This document shows, one piece after another, positions 1 to 11,469 of a DNA stretch of 64,000 nucleotides. Origin of the DNA: Saturnia japonica (lineage: Eukaryota > Arthropoda > Insecta > Lepidoptera > Saturniidae); contig CM065311.1 of assembly GCA_033032175.1 (NCBI GenBank), positions 3,837,190-3,901,189 of the forward strand, read 5' to 3'. The notes beneath the pieces were generated by a model, which saw only the letters and a program-made list of their open reading frames with translations, ran no database searches and was not told where the DNA came from. Positions within the stretch are counted from its first letter, which is position 1. Each line of letters starts with the position of its first letter. The translations under genes and the position numbers were made by a program.

Positions 1-319
1 AAACCTTCGTAAAATTAAAAACTATCTAGGGAGTTTTTGTGACATCTCAAAATGCATGTTTTCCACTTTATATTTATAATCCACTTCACATATGCGTATC
101 GACCAAACTATATCACGCGAAATTTCGCCAATATTGGATAATATAGAAAAAATAACTTGTAAATTATGAATTGAAAATAAATACCACAAGATGTTACTTT
201 AAGATACCGCCAAAAACTCCTTCACCCGTGAATCTTGCTGTTCTCACTTCCCCTTAGTGTTAGTAAAACATCGGTTTTTTGGACAATCGATAGTAATCTA
301 TTTATTTTTAAACCTGCCC

Positions 320-590
320 ATTAGCCTATTGGTCATAAGTGCGACTGCTATGCTCGAGGTCCTGGTTTCGATTCCCAGTTCGAGCAAAGCGATATTGAGC
401 TTTTTTTTATTAAATTCTCAGTAGCATCTCGGAGTTTGACTTTGTGCCCAATGAATGGGCAATAGGCTCGCCTCCTATTACATGGACATAAAAACGGCGA
501 ACTGTGGGTGTACATTAGTACACCTCTGCCCAACCCTTCAGAGATACAGGCTTGATGGTGTGTTATGTATGCTAACAATTGTTTTTTATA
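320..590 (+). repeat. tRNA-derived SINE, family A, copy 1
   Basis: The head resembles a tRNA gene with A-box-like (TTAGCCTATTGGTC) and B-box-like (GGTTTCGATTCCCAG) motifs. It is followed by a body ending near GATGGTGTGTTATG. The same unit occurs inverted at 19288-19547 and 40308-40560. The tRNA part does not fold as a functional tRNA by eye, so this is a retroposon, not a tRNA gene. Confidence 0.75.
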
Positions 591-779
591 TATGTCAGTC
601 CGTCCTCGAAGACGATAACGAAAAAAAGGTCATCACGTGTTCCGAAACTTAGGTACCTTTATAACTTGACGAACTAAAAAAAGGTCATTTGTGGAAATGT
701 TTCTTGTTTTCACAAGAATACCCCAAATACTGTATTAGAATTCAACAATCGACAGTCCTCATGACTATAGATTAATCAG

Positions 780-1020
780 TTGTTTATCGATTTTTATCTA
801 CACTACTTCCCCTACTTGTGTACAGCTGGCCAGATTGCTCGCCGTTCATGGTTACTGCTGCACTCTTTATGGTCATAGCGTAAGCTATATAGCCTATATA
901 ACCTACCTTATTAAAATAGGCTATAAAGCGCAAAAAGAACTTTCTTAATCAGTCTTGTAGTTCCATAGATTAGCACGTCCAAACAAACAAAATCTCTTGA
1001 GCTTTATGATATTAGTTTAG
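780..1020 (+). repeat. Dispersed repeat (AGGCTATAAAGCGCAAAAA family)
   Basis: The segment around 915-1010 (AGGCTATAAAGCGCAAAAA, then TTAGCACGTCCAAACAAAC) recurs in the same orientation at about 19130-19275. It resembles the 3' part of common lepidopteran Helitron- or RTE-like repeats, but the class is not certain. Confidence 0.5.
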
Positions 1021-1183
1021 AAAATCCGTTACGAAAAATCTTAAACCATTCACTATGTATATCACGTGTTTTTACCTATTGTATAAAAAATATTTTTCTT
1101 TATCTTTATTTGATTCATGGCCTATTTGATGAGCCCAATAAAAAAAATAATCCCAATTAATCAATTTTTTTACATTTTTATAG

Positions 1184-3058
1184 GGTCCTCCATTAGCGAT
1201 GGTACAGGAGCTAGTACCTCTCGGATCACTACTTGAGTACCTTATTAAAAATCGAGAAAAAATCTCACCGGCATATGAACTGAGGCTGTGGGCGTGTCAA
1301 GTGGCTGCAGGCATGCGATATTTGGAGAAACGACGTTTCGTTCATAGAGATCTTGCTGCTAGAAATATTCTGCTTGCTAGCAGGTACTTTAATATTTACC
1401 AGTATCTGTTTGTGCTAGGGATGAACAATATTAATTATTTTAAGAGAGGAGGTAGGGCGGAGAAATTTCTTTGCAGATATCTCTCTACTCAGGGCAGTCC
1501 GACTGGTGGAATACCTAAAGAAAACAGAAGATTACAGCCAAATAACCTAGTGTTGTGTTCCTGCAGTGAGTAGGGTTTTCAGAGCTCCTTGGGGTAGGGG
1601 GTTCAAGGTCGGCAGCGCTAGTGTTGCCTATGGTATTATAAGCGTCCACAGGCAGACCGTATGCTACTTTGCCACATTTGTTGTATAAAAAAATAATTAG
1701 AAAAACATCAATATTTAGACGTTGTTTGTTACCTCTAGTGTTGTTTTTGTTCATTACAACAAATGCTCAAATCGAATAAATAATCAAATTCTCAATTATC
1801 AACATTAATCGCAGTGATACTGGGTTGTATAAGCCTGCATAACACCCTTTTAGAATAATAATAACATTGATAATTCGATAACATTGATGAATATCGATAA
1901 TCCCTTAGTTTGTGCCCTAAATTAAATACTTGCAATAATTTTTAAAGATTTAGTTTTTTAATTGTTCTTTATATCTTGCTGCATATTCGTCTACCGAGCA
2001 GCTGTAGCTAATTATTTCGAGAACACTGCCGAGACAACATACTGTTTACTTTAATGTATTGAGCAGTTTAGTAATGTAATGACGTTCCACCTCGTCCTCG
2101 CGACGTTTGCCACGTGGGACGGTCGCGCACGAACTTGTCGGACTATAATAATAATTTTATTTATCTACATAAAAATATAATTGTTTATGATAATTCTATT
2201 GTTTTTCTCAGGCAGCAAGCGAAAATAAGTGACTTTGGACTCTCTCGTGCACTCTCAACGGACAGCTCATATTATAAAGCGAGCAGAGGTGGCAAGTGGC
2301 CAATCAAATGGTATGCTCCCGAGTCGTACAATTACGGTACGTTTAGCCACGCAAGTGACGTTTGGAGCTACGGAATCACGCTGTGGGAGATGTTCTCGCT
2401 CGGCAAACAACCCTACGGAGAAATGAGAGGAATTGAGGTCTGTAAGAAAACATTCTGTAACTACTTTGATATTAAATTTTTGTGTTGTTTATATTTTTTA
2501 CAAACATTACATACAAAATTTTCTACATATTAAAATCCTATTCTAATTAATTATATATAATCACAATAAAAACACCTTTTTTGTGTCTATCTCATAAACC
2601 TGTAGTATATTTTTTTTACAATTTTCTGATATCTATTATAAAGGAATATAGTGGTCACGAATATGACCTAAAATATCTTTAGTGTATGGATCTTTTTTCG
2701 GATGTTTTATAGGAAATTGTAAACTAAAAAATATAAGTATAAATGGATTTTATTCTTAATTAATACGATATTGTAACTAACGCAGAAAAAGTCGCGGGCC
2801 GCTGCTAGTTATAGGTATTACATTTAGTTAAAATTGTAAAATAACGTTTTACAGGCAATACAAATGGTCGAAAGTGGCAAACGATTGGAAAGGCCAGATG
2901 ATTGTCCGGATGAGATATACCAGGTGATGCTAGATTGCTGGGCGTACAATCCCGATCTCAGACCAACTTTCAGCCAACTCGTCGATGTTTTTTCACGCCA
3001 TCCAGATTATGCAAATATAACCTCAATAGCTTTAGAGAATGACGATGTCAGTGTGTGA
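1184..3058 (+). CDS. Shark: Shark-like non-receptor tyrosine kinase, 3' three exons (partial)
   Basis: C-terminal part of a cytoplasmic tyrosine kinase of the SYK/ZAP-70/Shark group, which phosphorylates tyrosines downstream of ITAM-type receptors; in flies Shark acts with Draper in engulfment signalling (family knowledge). Exons: 1184-1383, 2212-2437 and 2855-3058, stop TGA 3056-3058; phases 2 and 0 fit. Visible motifs are catalytic loop [11 protein letters not shown] in KISDFGLSR, the P+1 segment [28 protein letters not shown], and the C-lobe CW...RPTF. The P+1 and activation segments match Shark and SYK more than Src or Abl. The ATP-binding lobe and the SH2/ankyrin part are not in the first 1183 bases, so they must lie upstream outside the window. 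An AATAAA stands at 3187-3192, about 130 bases after the stop. The intron at 1384-2211 holds a SINE-like repeat and a piece of another repeat. Family assignment is firm; the Shark name is by motif memory, not a search. Confidence 0.88.
1440..1686 (-). repeat. SINE-like repeat, family C, in a Shark intron
   Basis: Reverse-complement of the unit at about 26870-27137. Shared blocks include GCAGTCCGACTGGTGGAATACC, GCCAAATAACCTAGTGTT and GTGAGTAGG. It lies inside the intron 1384-2211; the apparent read-through frame after the first kinase exon is only this repeat. Confidence 0.65.
1985..2150 (+). repeat. Dispersed repeat, copy 1 of an inverted pair with 28.7 kb
   Basis: Contains CAACATACTGTTTACTTTA and CACGAACTTGTCGGACTATA. 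The reverse complement of about 28664-28830 has the same blocks in the same order. It lies immediately before the Shark exon at 2212. Class unknown. Confidence 0.6.
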
Positions 3059-3341
3059 ATATTATCAGGTTAGGTTTTAAAAGTTTTGTTTTGATTCTCT
3101 CACCACTCTCCTAAGTTCAAGTAAAAAGATCCTGCTTGCACTTATTTACAACTCCATCACTTATCATAACTTGACCTATAAGGGATAATAAACTATTTCA
3201 GTTATTCTATTTAAATAAACATTGGGTAATTGTTTTAGTGTTAAGTCAAGAATATATTTGTGACATGACATAAATAATATCACTATTAATATTAAAAATA
3301 TATACAAACATAATCAATCATACATGTATATGATAATAAGA

Positions 3342-3596
3342 GGCCACGAGAACCAGCCTGGCCTATTTGCTTTTTTCGATAAATTCACCTATTAACATAT
3401 TCATAATCTAAAAATGTATTAAACAATAATGGCCTAAAGATATGTTAGTATCACGTAAATTACTTTAGGCTATTATTTTTGTATTATATATTTTAGGTCA
3501 TTTGGTTTTGTCAAAGCACATTTTTAGATTATGACTATTTTAATAGGTGACTTTATCGAAAAATGCAGATAAGCCACTCTAGTTCTTGTGGCCTCA
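3342..3596. mobile_element. Fold-back MITE
   Basis: About 255 bp whose two ends are long imperfect inverted repeats of roughly 75 bases. The left end reads GAGGCCACGAGAACCAGCC and continues to CATAATCTAAAAATG; the right end reads CATTTTTAGATTATG to CTAGTTCTTGTGGCCTC. It is flanked by ATA/TA-rich bases, so a TA-type target is possible. No coding capacity. Confidence 0.7.
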
Positions 3597-4104
3597 TATA
3601 TTATAATAATATATCGACAATGGAAAGGTAAATTGACTACCATGTAAAGTTTGCAAAATTTTAATGCACATTAGTCAATTAGCCTTTCCACCATCAATAT
3701 TCAATATACAATTTAACTCAAGAAAAAGCTGGGTTGTATTTTTAATGATTTACGATGATGTTTATGCCATGATGTGCCTGATTACGTATTACTATTTTAA
3801 GTTTTAAATATATAAGTGCTCATTAAAAAGTTTTATGGAAATCTATTAGATATGAAAAAATTCGTGAATATATTTTTAATGTTTATATTTAATAAATATC
3901 TAAAAACGTTTATCGTATTGACAACTAGGGTTTCAGTTTAGTGTGTTCCTCTATATATATTTTTTTAAAATGTATTTATTTATAAAATATGGTACAATGA
4001 GTACATTCCATCTTTAGTAATAATTGTTATCTTTATTTAACAATAACAAAAATAAATGTGTTTTTATAATTATTTTAAATTCAAAGAGTTTATATGGTTC
4101 ATTT

Positions 4105-4613
4105 AGAGTGGCCACATATAGTCGGAATTTCGATTTGGACCTATCACAAACATACAGTAGTTTTCCGTTCGTAGTTTTCTCCGATTCGAAATTCCGTGGT
4201 AGCCTATGCGTCCGGAATCTCGCACGGAAAAGAACAGTTTCGAATGCATCTCTTTCATAGATTTTGTACCAGTCACATCACACATTCGTTAATTCCGTAC
4301 GGAATATAATATAATAATTTATTATATTTTATATAATACTTGATTGTCTTGCAATCTTTGAGTGTTAGTGGATGTACCCAGTAACAGCGACGTATTTTCT
4401 TCTTAGCAAGATACAACAACAAAGCAATCGCAAGTAGAAAATCGTCGTCCATCGCTGTTAAAATGTCTGAACTCGATGGCCGTCGTCTCTCAACTGAGCC
4501 TTGTTATTCCGAACGGAAATAAACGTATGTGTGTGAAATGTGTACGGAATTCGATTCGATATTTCGAATCGAAATCCCGAAACGGAATTCCGACTCTATG
4601 TAGCCGCTCTTAT
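4105..4613. mobile_element. DNA-transposon MITE with GAGTGGCC...GCCGCTC ends
   Basis: Terminal inverted repeats of about 30 bases: left GAGTGGCCACATATAGTCGGAATT, right the reverse of a near match ending GTAGCCGCTC. The interior has several copies of a CGGAATTC-like motif. The superfamily is not clear; TA flanks are seen on both sides. Confidence 0.6.
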
Positions 4614-5244
4614 AAATAATATAAGGATGTATCAATAATAATTTAGGAAGTATTAAATCGGGCGCCTGTAACAGTTCAATTACATCGAAAATCAATTTTG
4701 GATATAATAGCAATGAAAATGCCATAGTTTATATTTATTAGACATTTCATTTATTGCCATGTGGTTGTGTTGTTTAGTGTACAAAACTGTCATATTATAA
4801 AGTTACCCAAATTATCATTTTATATTTTTGTAGAATTTACATTAAATTCTATGAGTCTGACTTAGCGTTTAATAATAGCTTTTATATTGTGTAGCAGATC
4901 ATTTATAATTAATTATGTTGGAAAATAAAAATGTGATAAATGTATTTATGAATTTAAATAAATGATTATTAAAAAGTTTTATAGCTTCTAATCCAAATTC
5001 GTACCTTATTTATTATCTTAAAGCAAAATTTTATGAATCACATGATTTTGTCATTCACTCGATTCAATCAAAACACAATACACAACACTTTCAGTCTAAT
5101 AAAAAAAAAACTATCATTGTGCGAGATTATATAAAAATAAACATTATGCATTACTTGTCATAGAATATCACTTAAAAATTGAGCAGTCAATTCAATTTTA
5201 TACAACTTTAACCACATTCGCCTCCTCTACAGTTTTCATAGCCA

Positions 5245-5826
5245 TGCTGCCGACATTTTGCTAAAGAACCCACATCGAATGTGGTAAAAGTGAACCCACT
5301 ATGCATAAACAATTACGTAGTAGCGACTCTGCGAATTAAATGTCTACCGCTCAGAGCGGATTTAATCAGCATTCTAGTAACGGGCTGGCAAAGTTGAGGG
5401 CGTCGCGCGTCTTTCGAACTAGTTTCTACTGAATGACGTAGTAAGTTTTTTTTTTTTTAATTCTTTTCCCACAGATATCATTAATTACATGACATACTCA
5501 CACAACTTTTGTACAACTCGATTACAATCGTATATTTATTTCGATACAATTATAAATAATGACAATAATAGTAGGAACCTTTTGTCATATTATCAATGGA
5601 ATTGTCTTTTATTAAAATAATTATATTTTTGCGCTGAGACAAGCCTATATGCGTTACGAAGTGGCTTGCGGTATTTGTTGGCTTTTGCGCAATTACAAAA
5701 AAGTTTCGCTACTACGTAGTTATTATTTATGGTTTTATGAGTGAACCCAATACGTGGATTTCCAGACCCACAAATATGACAAAAGTGAGACAACTACGTG
5801 GGTTCCTTGCACTGAAAGGGTTAATC
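5245..5826. mobile_element. Possible piggyBac-type non-autonomous element
   Basis: Subterminal inverted blocks: AAGAACCCACATCG and ACAATTACGTAGTAGCGAC on the left, with reverse-complement counterparts GCTACTACGTAGTTATT and ACTACGTGGGTTCC on the right. The right end is AAAGGGTTAA, like the CCCTTT/TTAA end of piggyBac elements. The left end was not located cleanly. Confidence 0.4.
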
Positions 5827-6152
5827 ATTAACATGTTCAATATCTAGCCATGACCCATCTCTGCCAGGAAATTCTATTTTACCACAAATCTATTTTAAAA
5901 ACGGATGTTGATATATACAAAATTGATAAAACTCCAAAACTGTATGACCAATCCCAATGTAAGTTGGTAGATTATTATTTTTATATGGAGGTTTTTAAGC
6001 AATCGCTGAAGGCGATAGACGACGCTGTAGTCGATTTATTGACTACTGGAAAGGACAACCACGTCTATAGGGCCAGCTAGTAAGTACCATTTAATATAAT
6101 ACCCATTATATTAAAATCTATTATTTCTTCTTGTGCTAATGGTTTTACAAGT

Positions 6153-9100
6153 TCATATATTTATACGACATTCGTTATAGGGAGGTGGTGGGGTCTCTGC
6201 TCTGTCTGGTAAACGAATAGCATCTGCTTGCAACGCTGAGCCTGCTGCACTTGGTACCCCATAAGCAGGGTACGGGACACTTCTCTCCGGCATAGAATGT
6301 TGACGTCTAAACGAAGGCGGTGTTTCTAAGTCAGGATTTATAACAGTATTCCACAATAAGTTAGCTCTCATCTCACCATCAGTTCTGTGAATCCTGTGTC
6401 GTCTTCGCTGCCTAGTCTCAGGCCGTGTGCAGTCCAATCTTGTGCACTTGCAAAATTTCCGCAACCAAATATATGTGCCAACTATACCAAGAGCTAGGCC
6501 TATTTCTAGACCTATAACGAAAGCCTGGAGAGCTGAGAAATCTTTATCGAATTTCTCCAGCGGCGTGATAGGTCTAGTTGGTTCTTCTAATGCATTTGTA
6601 TCGTTTTGTACAACTGTAATATTCCATACATTATTTACATCAACTTCTTCTTTTTCTTCTTTAACCGTTGATATTATTTTTTCTGACATTTTTGCCGACA
6701 ATTTTATACATTTTTTCGTATAGGTTATTCCCCGTGACGCAATCCAATTTTCAACAGATATAAAATCTGAATTACACTGCCAGTATTCATTATTTAATTC
6801 TATCCTTTCTAACTTCCGCAGCGGACTTAAGACTTCTGTATTCAACGTTACTAAGTAATTCTCGCTTAGATCTAGCTTCCTCAAGTTGGGCAGTCGACTA
6901 AAGACCCGGTCTGGCAAAGATTTGATACGACAACTATTTAAATTAAGTACCTGCAATAAAATTTTAACTGTAAATAGATTCACATTAGTAATAATTACAA
7001 CATTTTCTAGATTTTTTACATATCCTACATATTAATTTAACAGTTGTAATCCATAGAAACTATATTGAAGATATAAAAAAGCTAAAATTTTGCTTTTAAT
7101 CGACTTAAAAAAAAACGAGGTTCTCAATTAGAAAGTTTATTTTAAAGGATGTTCAGCCATAACTTCCTTGTTTATCATCTGATTTGGATTATTATTTTTC
7201 GTTGAAAAAGGGATACCTCAAAGGTTGGTTACATTTTAATTTCATAAGCATTGGACCTTCGACTTCAAAGATACATCAAAATATACATCGAAGTTGGTAT
7301 TCTATTTTGTTAAAAATTATCTTGTTGAAATGTGCCAGTAATAACTAGCAATAGTCATTTTATACAATTACTTTAAATTTCATAATTTATAAATTGAAAT
7401 TATAAACATTAATCTTGTTTTTCACTTCTAATGGCACTAAGAGCAATATATAACATAGATATCAGTTGAACAGTCCACCCATGCGATATTCTGTTACACT
7501 TAAATAATGTTCTGTTTCACTCAAATTTGGTTTTCTATTAGGATCGCGATCGCCCAACAAGGATTTTAACAATACTTTAATTTCATCGTACATTGCTTGT
7601 TTGCAAGAGAGTTTGGAAGTTCCAAGTAAAAAGGTAATGTATAAATTTAACAATAAAATCAAGACGTCATATTACTAAAGATATATTGTTTCATGTTGGT
7701 GTCGTTGGTGTGTGAGGTGACGCGAAATCATAAGTTTTACCCCGTACAAAAATCTTATAACGTTTGTATAGAAGTTTTCACTTGAAAAAAGATCCTGGCA
7801 AACTAACTACATAGGTATGCGATTCTCCGTAGTTTAGTAAGCGTCCTGGAACCTATATAAAAAAATTAACTTTTCAAAAAAGTTTCGAGATTAATATCTT
7901 TTATCAATTTAACAACCCTTGTTATATATACATTACTATAGATATACTATATATTCTTTTTTGAAATTAAATAACCATATAATAAACTAATCCTTGTAAC
8001 TACTAAAATCTAAATCCTTAGAGAAATATCGGAAGGGATCTTATGAATTCTATACATAGTAACTTAGTATGAACTTATAATTTAAACACAAATACCTGTA
8101 ATTTTGTATGCATAATAAAAGGCTCATTTTTAAGTTTCTCGAAAACATTTGCTGACAAATCAAGATTATCCAGTTGCGGCGTATCCCAGAATAAGTCGGA
8201 GGGTATGTATCGTAGTCTGTTGTTGCTTAGATTGATATGTTGAAGGCCGTCCAGTCCAGAGAATGCGTGCAAACCTATCCAAAATATTAAGTTATACGAT
8301 ATATCTAGCATTTGCAAGGACGTGTACCCGGATTGCTGAAAATAAAAGTTTAATAGGTTACTACTATCTACGACTAGACAAGATTCTGAGGAGTTTTCTG
8401 ATTTATCTTCGAAGATCAATGTACAATGCCAATGAAATTAAAATGTGAGCACCCTTCAGGTATCCTCTTTCCGACGAGATTAGAATCATTCAAATTGGTT
8501 CATAAACAACGAAGCTAATAGTTATGGCTGAACATCCATTAAAAAAATATACATTGGATTTGAGAACCTCCTCCTTTTGAAGTCGATTTAAAAGAGCTAT
8601 GTAGGTACCTACAGTATGCACATACATGTATGACGATACCATTTCACTTTACTTCTAAAGGTATAAAAGGTTAAGTATTTCATTGGAACGTTGTAGCAAT
8701 AAGCTAATCGTTCGCCTTCCTATAGAGCAGAGCTGCCCAATTCATTCTGGAGGTGCCAATATCGATTAATGTCAGCCGACGGGCCACTTCGCTAGAAGTA
8801 TTATTATTCTGTCAACTGTGAGTCATTTACTGATTAATACTTGTTTACAGTCATGATATAAATAGAATATTTAAACTGAACAAAGCTTCAGTACACTTAA
8901 TTAATCTATAGTAATATTATAAAGCTGAAATAATTAAATTTGTTCTAAAATAATGAGTTATTTGCGAAGGTGTTTTTATATGCATGGTATTAATCCTTAT
9001 CGAAATAAATACGTTAATCATCACAAGTATTTAATTTTGAAGAAAATTGCCCTTTACAGTAATTGATTTAAATGAATATCTTAGGAGATATAACAGTTTT

Positions 9101-10958
9101 AAAATAACTCTGCAGCAAAATTATCAATGAAATGTTCAAGTATCGCGAACGCATTTTTATTATACAGAATAATGCTTTTTTTTTCTTTTTTTACTGACTA
9201 CATTGTTAGCATTAGGGGCCCTATCCAAAATCAGAGCCGCTGCGGCTTTTACAGCTTCACCGAACTTGGGGCCGAGCGCTTAGGGCACTCAGCCGCGAAA
9301 GTTTTGGACGACTTTCACGAGGGTGCCAGAGTAGCCGAACCTCGGCGCTCGGGCGGTCGTCTCGTATGCGAATAGGTCGCGATCTATCTAATTCCCTAAT
9401 CTTAAGAAAATTCGAGCTGAGTAACATATACTCATATGCATGTTCCCCACCTCCTGGGAAGAAGGAGAGAACCATGCGTATGTGTATTTAGTGATCGGAA
9501 TGGTTTTTCTACACTAACTAGCGCATGACTATCTAGCGCAAAAATAGAAAAAAAAAGGTCCCTTACAGAACCCATGTACCTGTGTGGTGTGCACGTGTGT
9601 ATATTCATACGTGTGTAATGTTGTATGTGGGTAGCTAAGTGTTGCACGTATAGTGTCACTTGTATCGCGCGGGCGGCTGCCTCACCCAAGGGCTTCACAC
9701 CGAGGAACGGACCTAGGCTTGGGTTGCCGCTAGAGATGGAGGACGTGGCGGGTGTGCGGGAGCGAAGTTGACCGCCCGTCCTCTGCGGAGAGAACGGTGG
9801 TTACGCGGGCGTGGGCGCTGGCACGCTTTGTTTGGAGAGACGGTGGAATAGAACGCGTTTTGCTGTTTCGATTTGGTCGAGCGGGTCAGTGAAGATGTTA
9901 CGCGACCGGCGTTTACGCCGCCAGGCATTGGGGTCCGGTACATGTAAGCTGTCGCTTTGATTAGTGGATTCGCGTGATTAGACGCGGTGTCGAAGTAGGA
10001 GCGAGAGCAGAATAATGCGGGAGGCGGGCGGTACTTATAATACAGTGCCTACGACCCACTCTCTCTAACCCTTTCTCTCTCTCTCTCTTATATGACACAA
10101 ACGAAGCTGCGCGGGTCAGCCAGTGATAATTAAAAAATGAAAAAGTATGACAGCAACCGCGTGGCTGAGCCGACCGCTGCTGTTGGCGGGCAAATTTAAA
10201 TTTCTTGGAAAGCCACTATACGGCGCGCGGGTCTTGGTTTGGGAAGTCTTGGTATACATACTCTACCAACATGTGAATTGTCAGCGATTAAAAACAGACA
10301 ACTATATATTTTTTGAACCGACTTCAAAAAAGAGGTTCTCAATTCGATTGTATATAATTATATTTTTCTTAGGATGTTCAGGCATAACTTCTTTGTTTAT
10401 GAACAGATTTAGATGATTCTTTTTTCGTTAAAAAGGGGATAATTTCTGACTTCGAAGATACATCAGGGAAACTGCTCAAAATCATTGAGGTTGGTTTTCT
10501 TTTTTGATTTGGGTGAATGCTTTTGTTTGTCAAATTCTTTTGTTTGATATTACTTTGCTACTTCTGCTAGTAACTCAGTATATATAAAGTACTCTGTGCT
10601 TGGAACTGACTTCGGCAACCCATAAACTAATAAACTAACCTCGACTCCGTTAAACACATGGCTATCTTCGAACACTAGATACCTTGTTTATTTTTGATGA
10701 TGATATTATAACATAGTCTATAAAATTACAAAAAGAACAAACCTTGAAGCAGAAGTTATCCAGCTCGCTAATAACATTATGTCTGAGACTGTACACCTGT
10801 ACAGAAGTGGGCACTCCTACGTCGATACCGATAATGTTTTGATCTACACATGTCGCCCGATTCAAACCATCGTTCATATCACAATCACATTGCTTCGGGC
10901 ATATATCACAAAGAACACTTAAAACGCACATGAAAATTACGTATATAATTAACGCCAT
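6153..10958 (-). CDS. Single-pass leucine-rich-repeat membrane protein with PPPPY tail
   Basis: Complete gene on the minus strand with three phase-0 exons: 10743-10958, 8096-8335 and 6153-6950, giving 417 residues. Residues 1 to about 17 form a signal peptide, followed by a cysteine-rich LRR N-cap (CPKQCDCD). About five leucine-rich repeats follow (for example LQMLDISYN, LQHINLSNNRL, LDNLDLSANVF, LRKLDLSENYL), then a C-cap with WQC and KKC. Two N-glycosylation sites (NIT, NDT) lie near residues 262-268. A membrane helix spans about residues 292-315 and ends in WLRKFCKC, which could be palmitoylated. The roughly 100-residue tail is basic, proline-rich, and carries PPPPY about ten residues from the end, a classic PPxY ligand for WW domains such as those of Nedd4-type ligases. 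Probable role is cell-surface adhesion or signalling (inference). I cannot name the orthologue. The start is the first ATG and begins the signal peptide. Intron 1 holds a retroposon and repeat fragments. Confidence 0.85.
7105..7290 (+). repeat. GAGGTTCTCAATT repeat, copy 1
   Basis: Blocks GAGGTTCTCAATT, GGATGTTCAGCCATAACTTC and TTTCGTTGAAAAAGGGATA occur in the same order here and at 10313-10510, and inverted at about 8455-8605. All three copies lie in introns of the LRR gene. The element class is uncertain. Confidence 0.6.
7462..7594 (-). other. Possible orphan exon or coding fragment in LRR gene intron 2
   Basis: A minus-strand open frame reads KQAMYDEIKVLLK, then through DRDPNRKPNLSETEHYL to YRMGGLFN and a stop at 7462-7464. 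The composition (charged, few hydrophobic runs after the first residues) looks more protein-like than nearby chance frames. The frame stays open further upstream, but there is no ATG before MYDEIK and no strong acceptor site. It lies between exons 2 and 3 of the LRR gene on the same strand. It could be an alternative terminal exon, a nested gene fragment or a decayed retrocopy. I do not recognise the protein. Confidence 0.25.
8455..8605 (-). repeat. GAGGTTCTCAAAT repeat, inverted copy
   Basis: Reverse complement of the 7105 and 10313 units; contains TTATGGCTGAACATCC and GAGAACCTCC. It lies in intron 1 of the LRR gene, just upstream of exon 2. Confidence 0.55.
9176..10007 (-). mobile_element. 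GC-rich poly(A) retroposon, copy 1 (in LRR intron 1)
   Basis: About 830 bp, strikingly GC-rich against its AT-rich surroundings. On the minus strand it starts TCTCGCTCC near 10006 and ends in a poly(A) tract, seen as T-rich 9176-9195 on the plus strand. It is flanked by an 11-bp direct duplication CAGAATAATGC at 9165-9175 and 10008-10018, as expected for target-primed reverse transcription. It is about 21 kb from an inverted long copy at 30876-31691. It could be the 3' part of a LINE or a non-autonomous retroposon; no reverse transcriptase is present. Confidence 0.8.
10055..10090 (+). repeat. CT-rich microsatellite
   Basis: Tract of CTCTCT units interrupted by AACCCTTT. Simple sequence only. 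Confidence 0.8.
10313..10510 (+). repeat. GAGGTTCTCAATT repeat, copy 3
   Basis: Begins TGAACCGACTTCAAAAAAG, then GAGGTTCTCAATTCG and GGATGTTCAGGCATAACTTC. It is the most complete copy of this family in the window. Confidence 0.6.
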
Positions 10959-11227
10959 TTTTTATCATTCAACACTTCGCGCGAAAAACCTGTTTACATT
11001 GTGTTACGAATATGTCTTCTTTCACATGTAACTACACTGCACAAACGATTTCATATTAAAATGGAGCAAAATGATGCACGAATTGATAAAACAACTGTTA
11101 TCAACTCCGTTTAGTGATAAGATATAGCTGTGTTAATCATAGTACGTACTGTTTTTATGTACGCTTAAATCAAACTGCGAATGTAATAAAAGCTAAAACA
11201 AAATACAATAATAAATAATATCGTTTA

Positions 11228-11250
11228 TCAATACATACATACATACATAC
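11228..11250 (+). repeat. (ACAT)n microsatellite
   Basis: About five ACAT units upstream (3' side) of the zeste-like gene's terminal exon. Confidence 0.8.
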
Positions 11251-11469
11251 GTAGGTTGTATGTTGTATTCTATATTTATAAAAATATTTAAAAAAAATGT
11301 AATTACACAAAAATGTATACAATCACGATTTCAACAAAGTTGAAATTCGTACGCAAACATAATCAACTTATATCATTTATAAAGTAAAACAAAAAGATAG
11401 TAGCTGCACTTGAAGGTCTTTATTGCATATATCAACAATAAATAACGTTGGTTTTTACATACTGCATTT

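Larger units (their letters stand above)
1..1183. other. Intron of the Shark-like gene, filled with repeats
   Basis: No exon found. It presumably lies inside the large intron before the first visible kinase exon. It holds a tRNA-derived SINE (about 320-590) and a repeat fragment (about 800-1020). The rest is AT-rich with no recognisable feature. Confidence 0.6.
3059..6152. other. Intergenic region between convergent Shark and LRR genes
   Basis: It contains the Shark 3' end, a fold-back element (3342-3596), an element with terminal inverted repeats (about 4105-4613) and an inverted-repeat region at about 5245-5826. Otherwise it is AT-rich with no supported gene. A 76-codon frame at 5850-6080 is open but has no recognisable domain. 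Confidence 0.5.

Noticed and set aside
320..420. tRNA gene suggested by A- and B-box motifs and GGTTTCGATTCCCAG
   Set aside because: The sequence recurs with a common downstream body at two other sites and does not fold as a proper tRNA; it is a SINE head. The same applies to the family B heads at 32.7, 62.3 and 63.6 kb.
1384..1573. Apparent extension of the kinase frame beyond 1383
   Set aside because: A consensus donor ends the exon at 1383; the continuation runs into a SINE-like repeat and lacks the DFG segment, which is in the next exon.
5850..6080. 76-codon frame MTHLCQEILFYH... as a gene
   Set aside because: It begins just after a likely transposable-element end, has no recognisable domain, and nothing supports expression.
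9713..9943. Arg/Pro-rich ORFs in the GC-rich blocks near 9.8 and 31.0 kb as host genes
   Set aside because: They lie inside copies of a poly(A) retroposon; at most they are remnants of an element protein.
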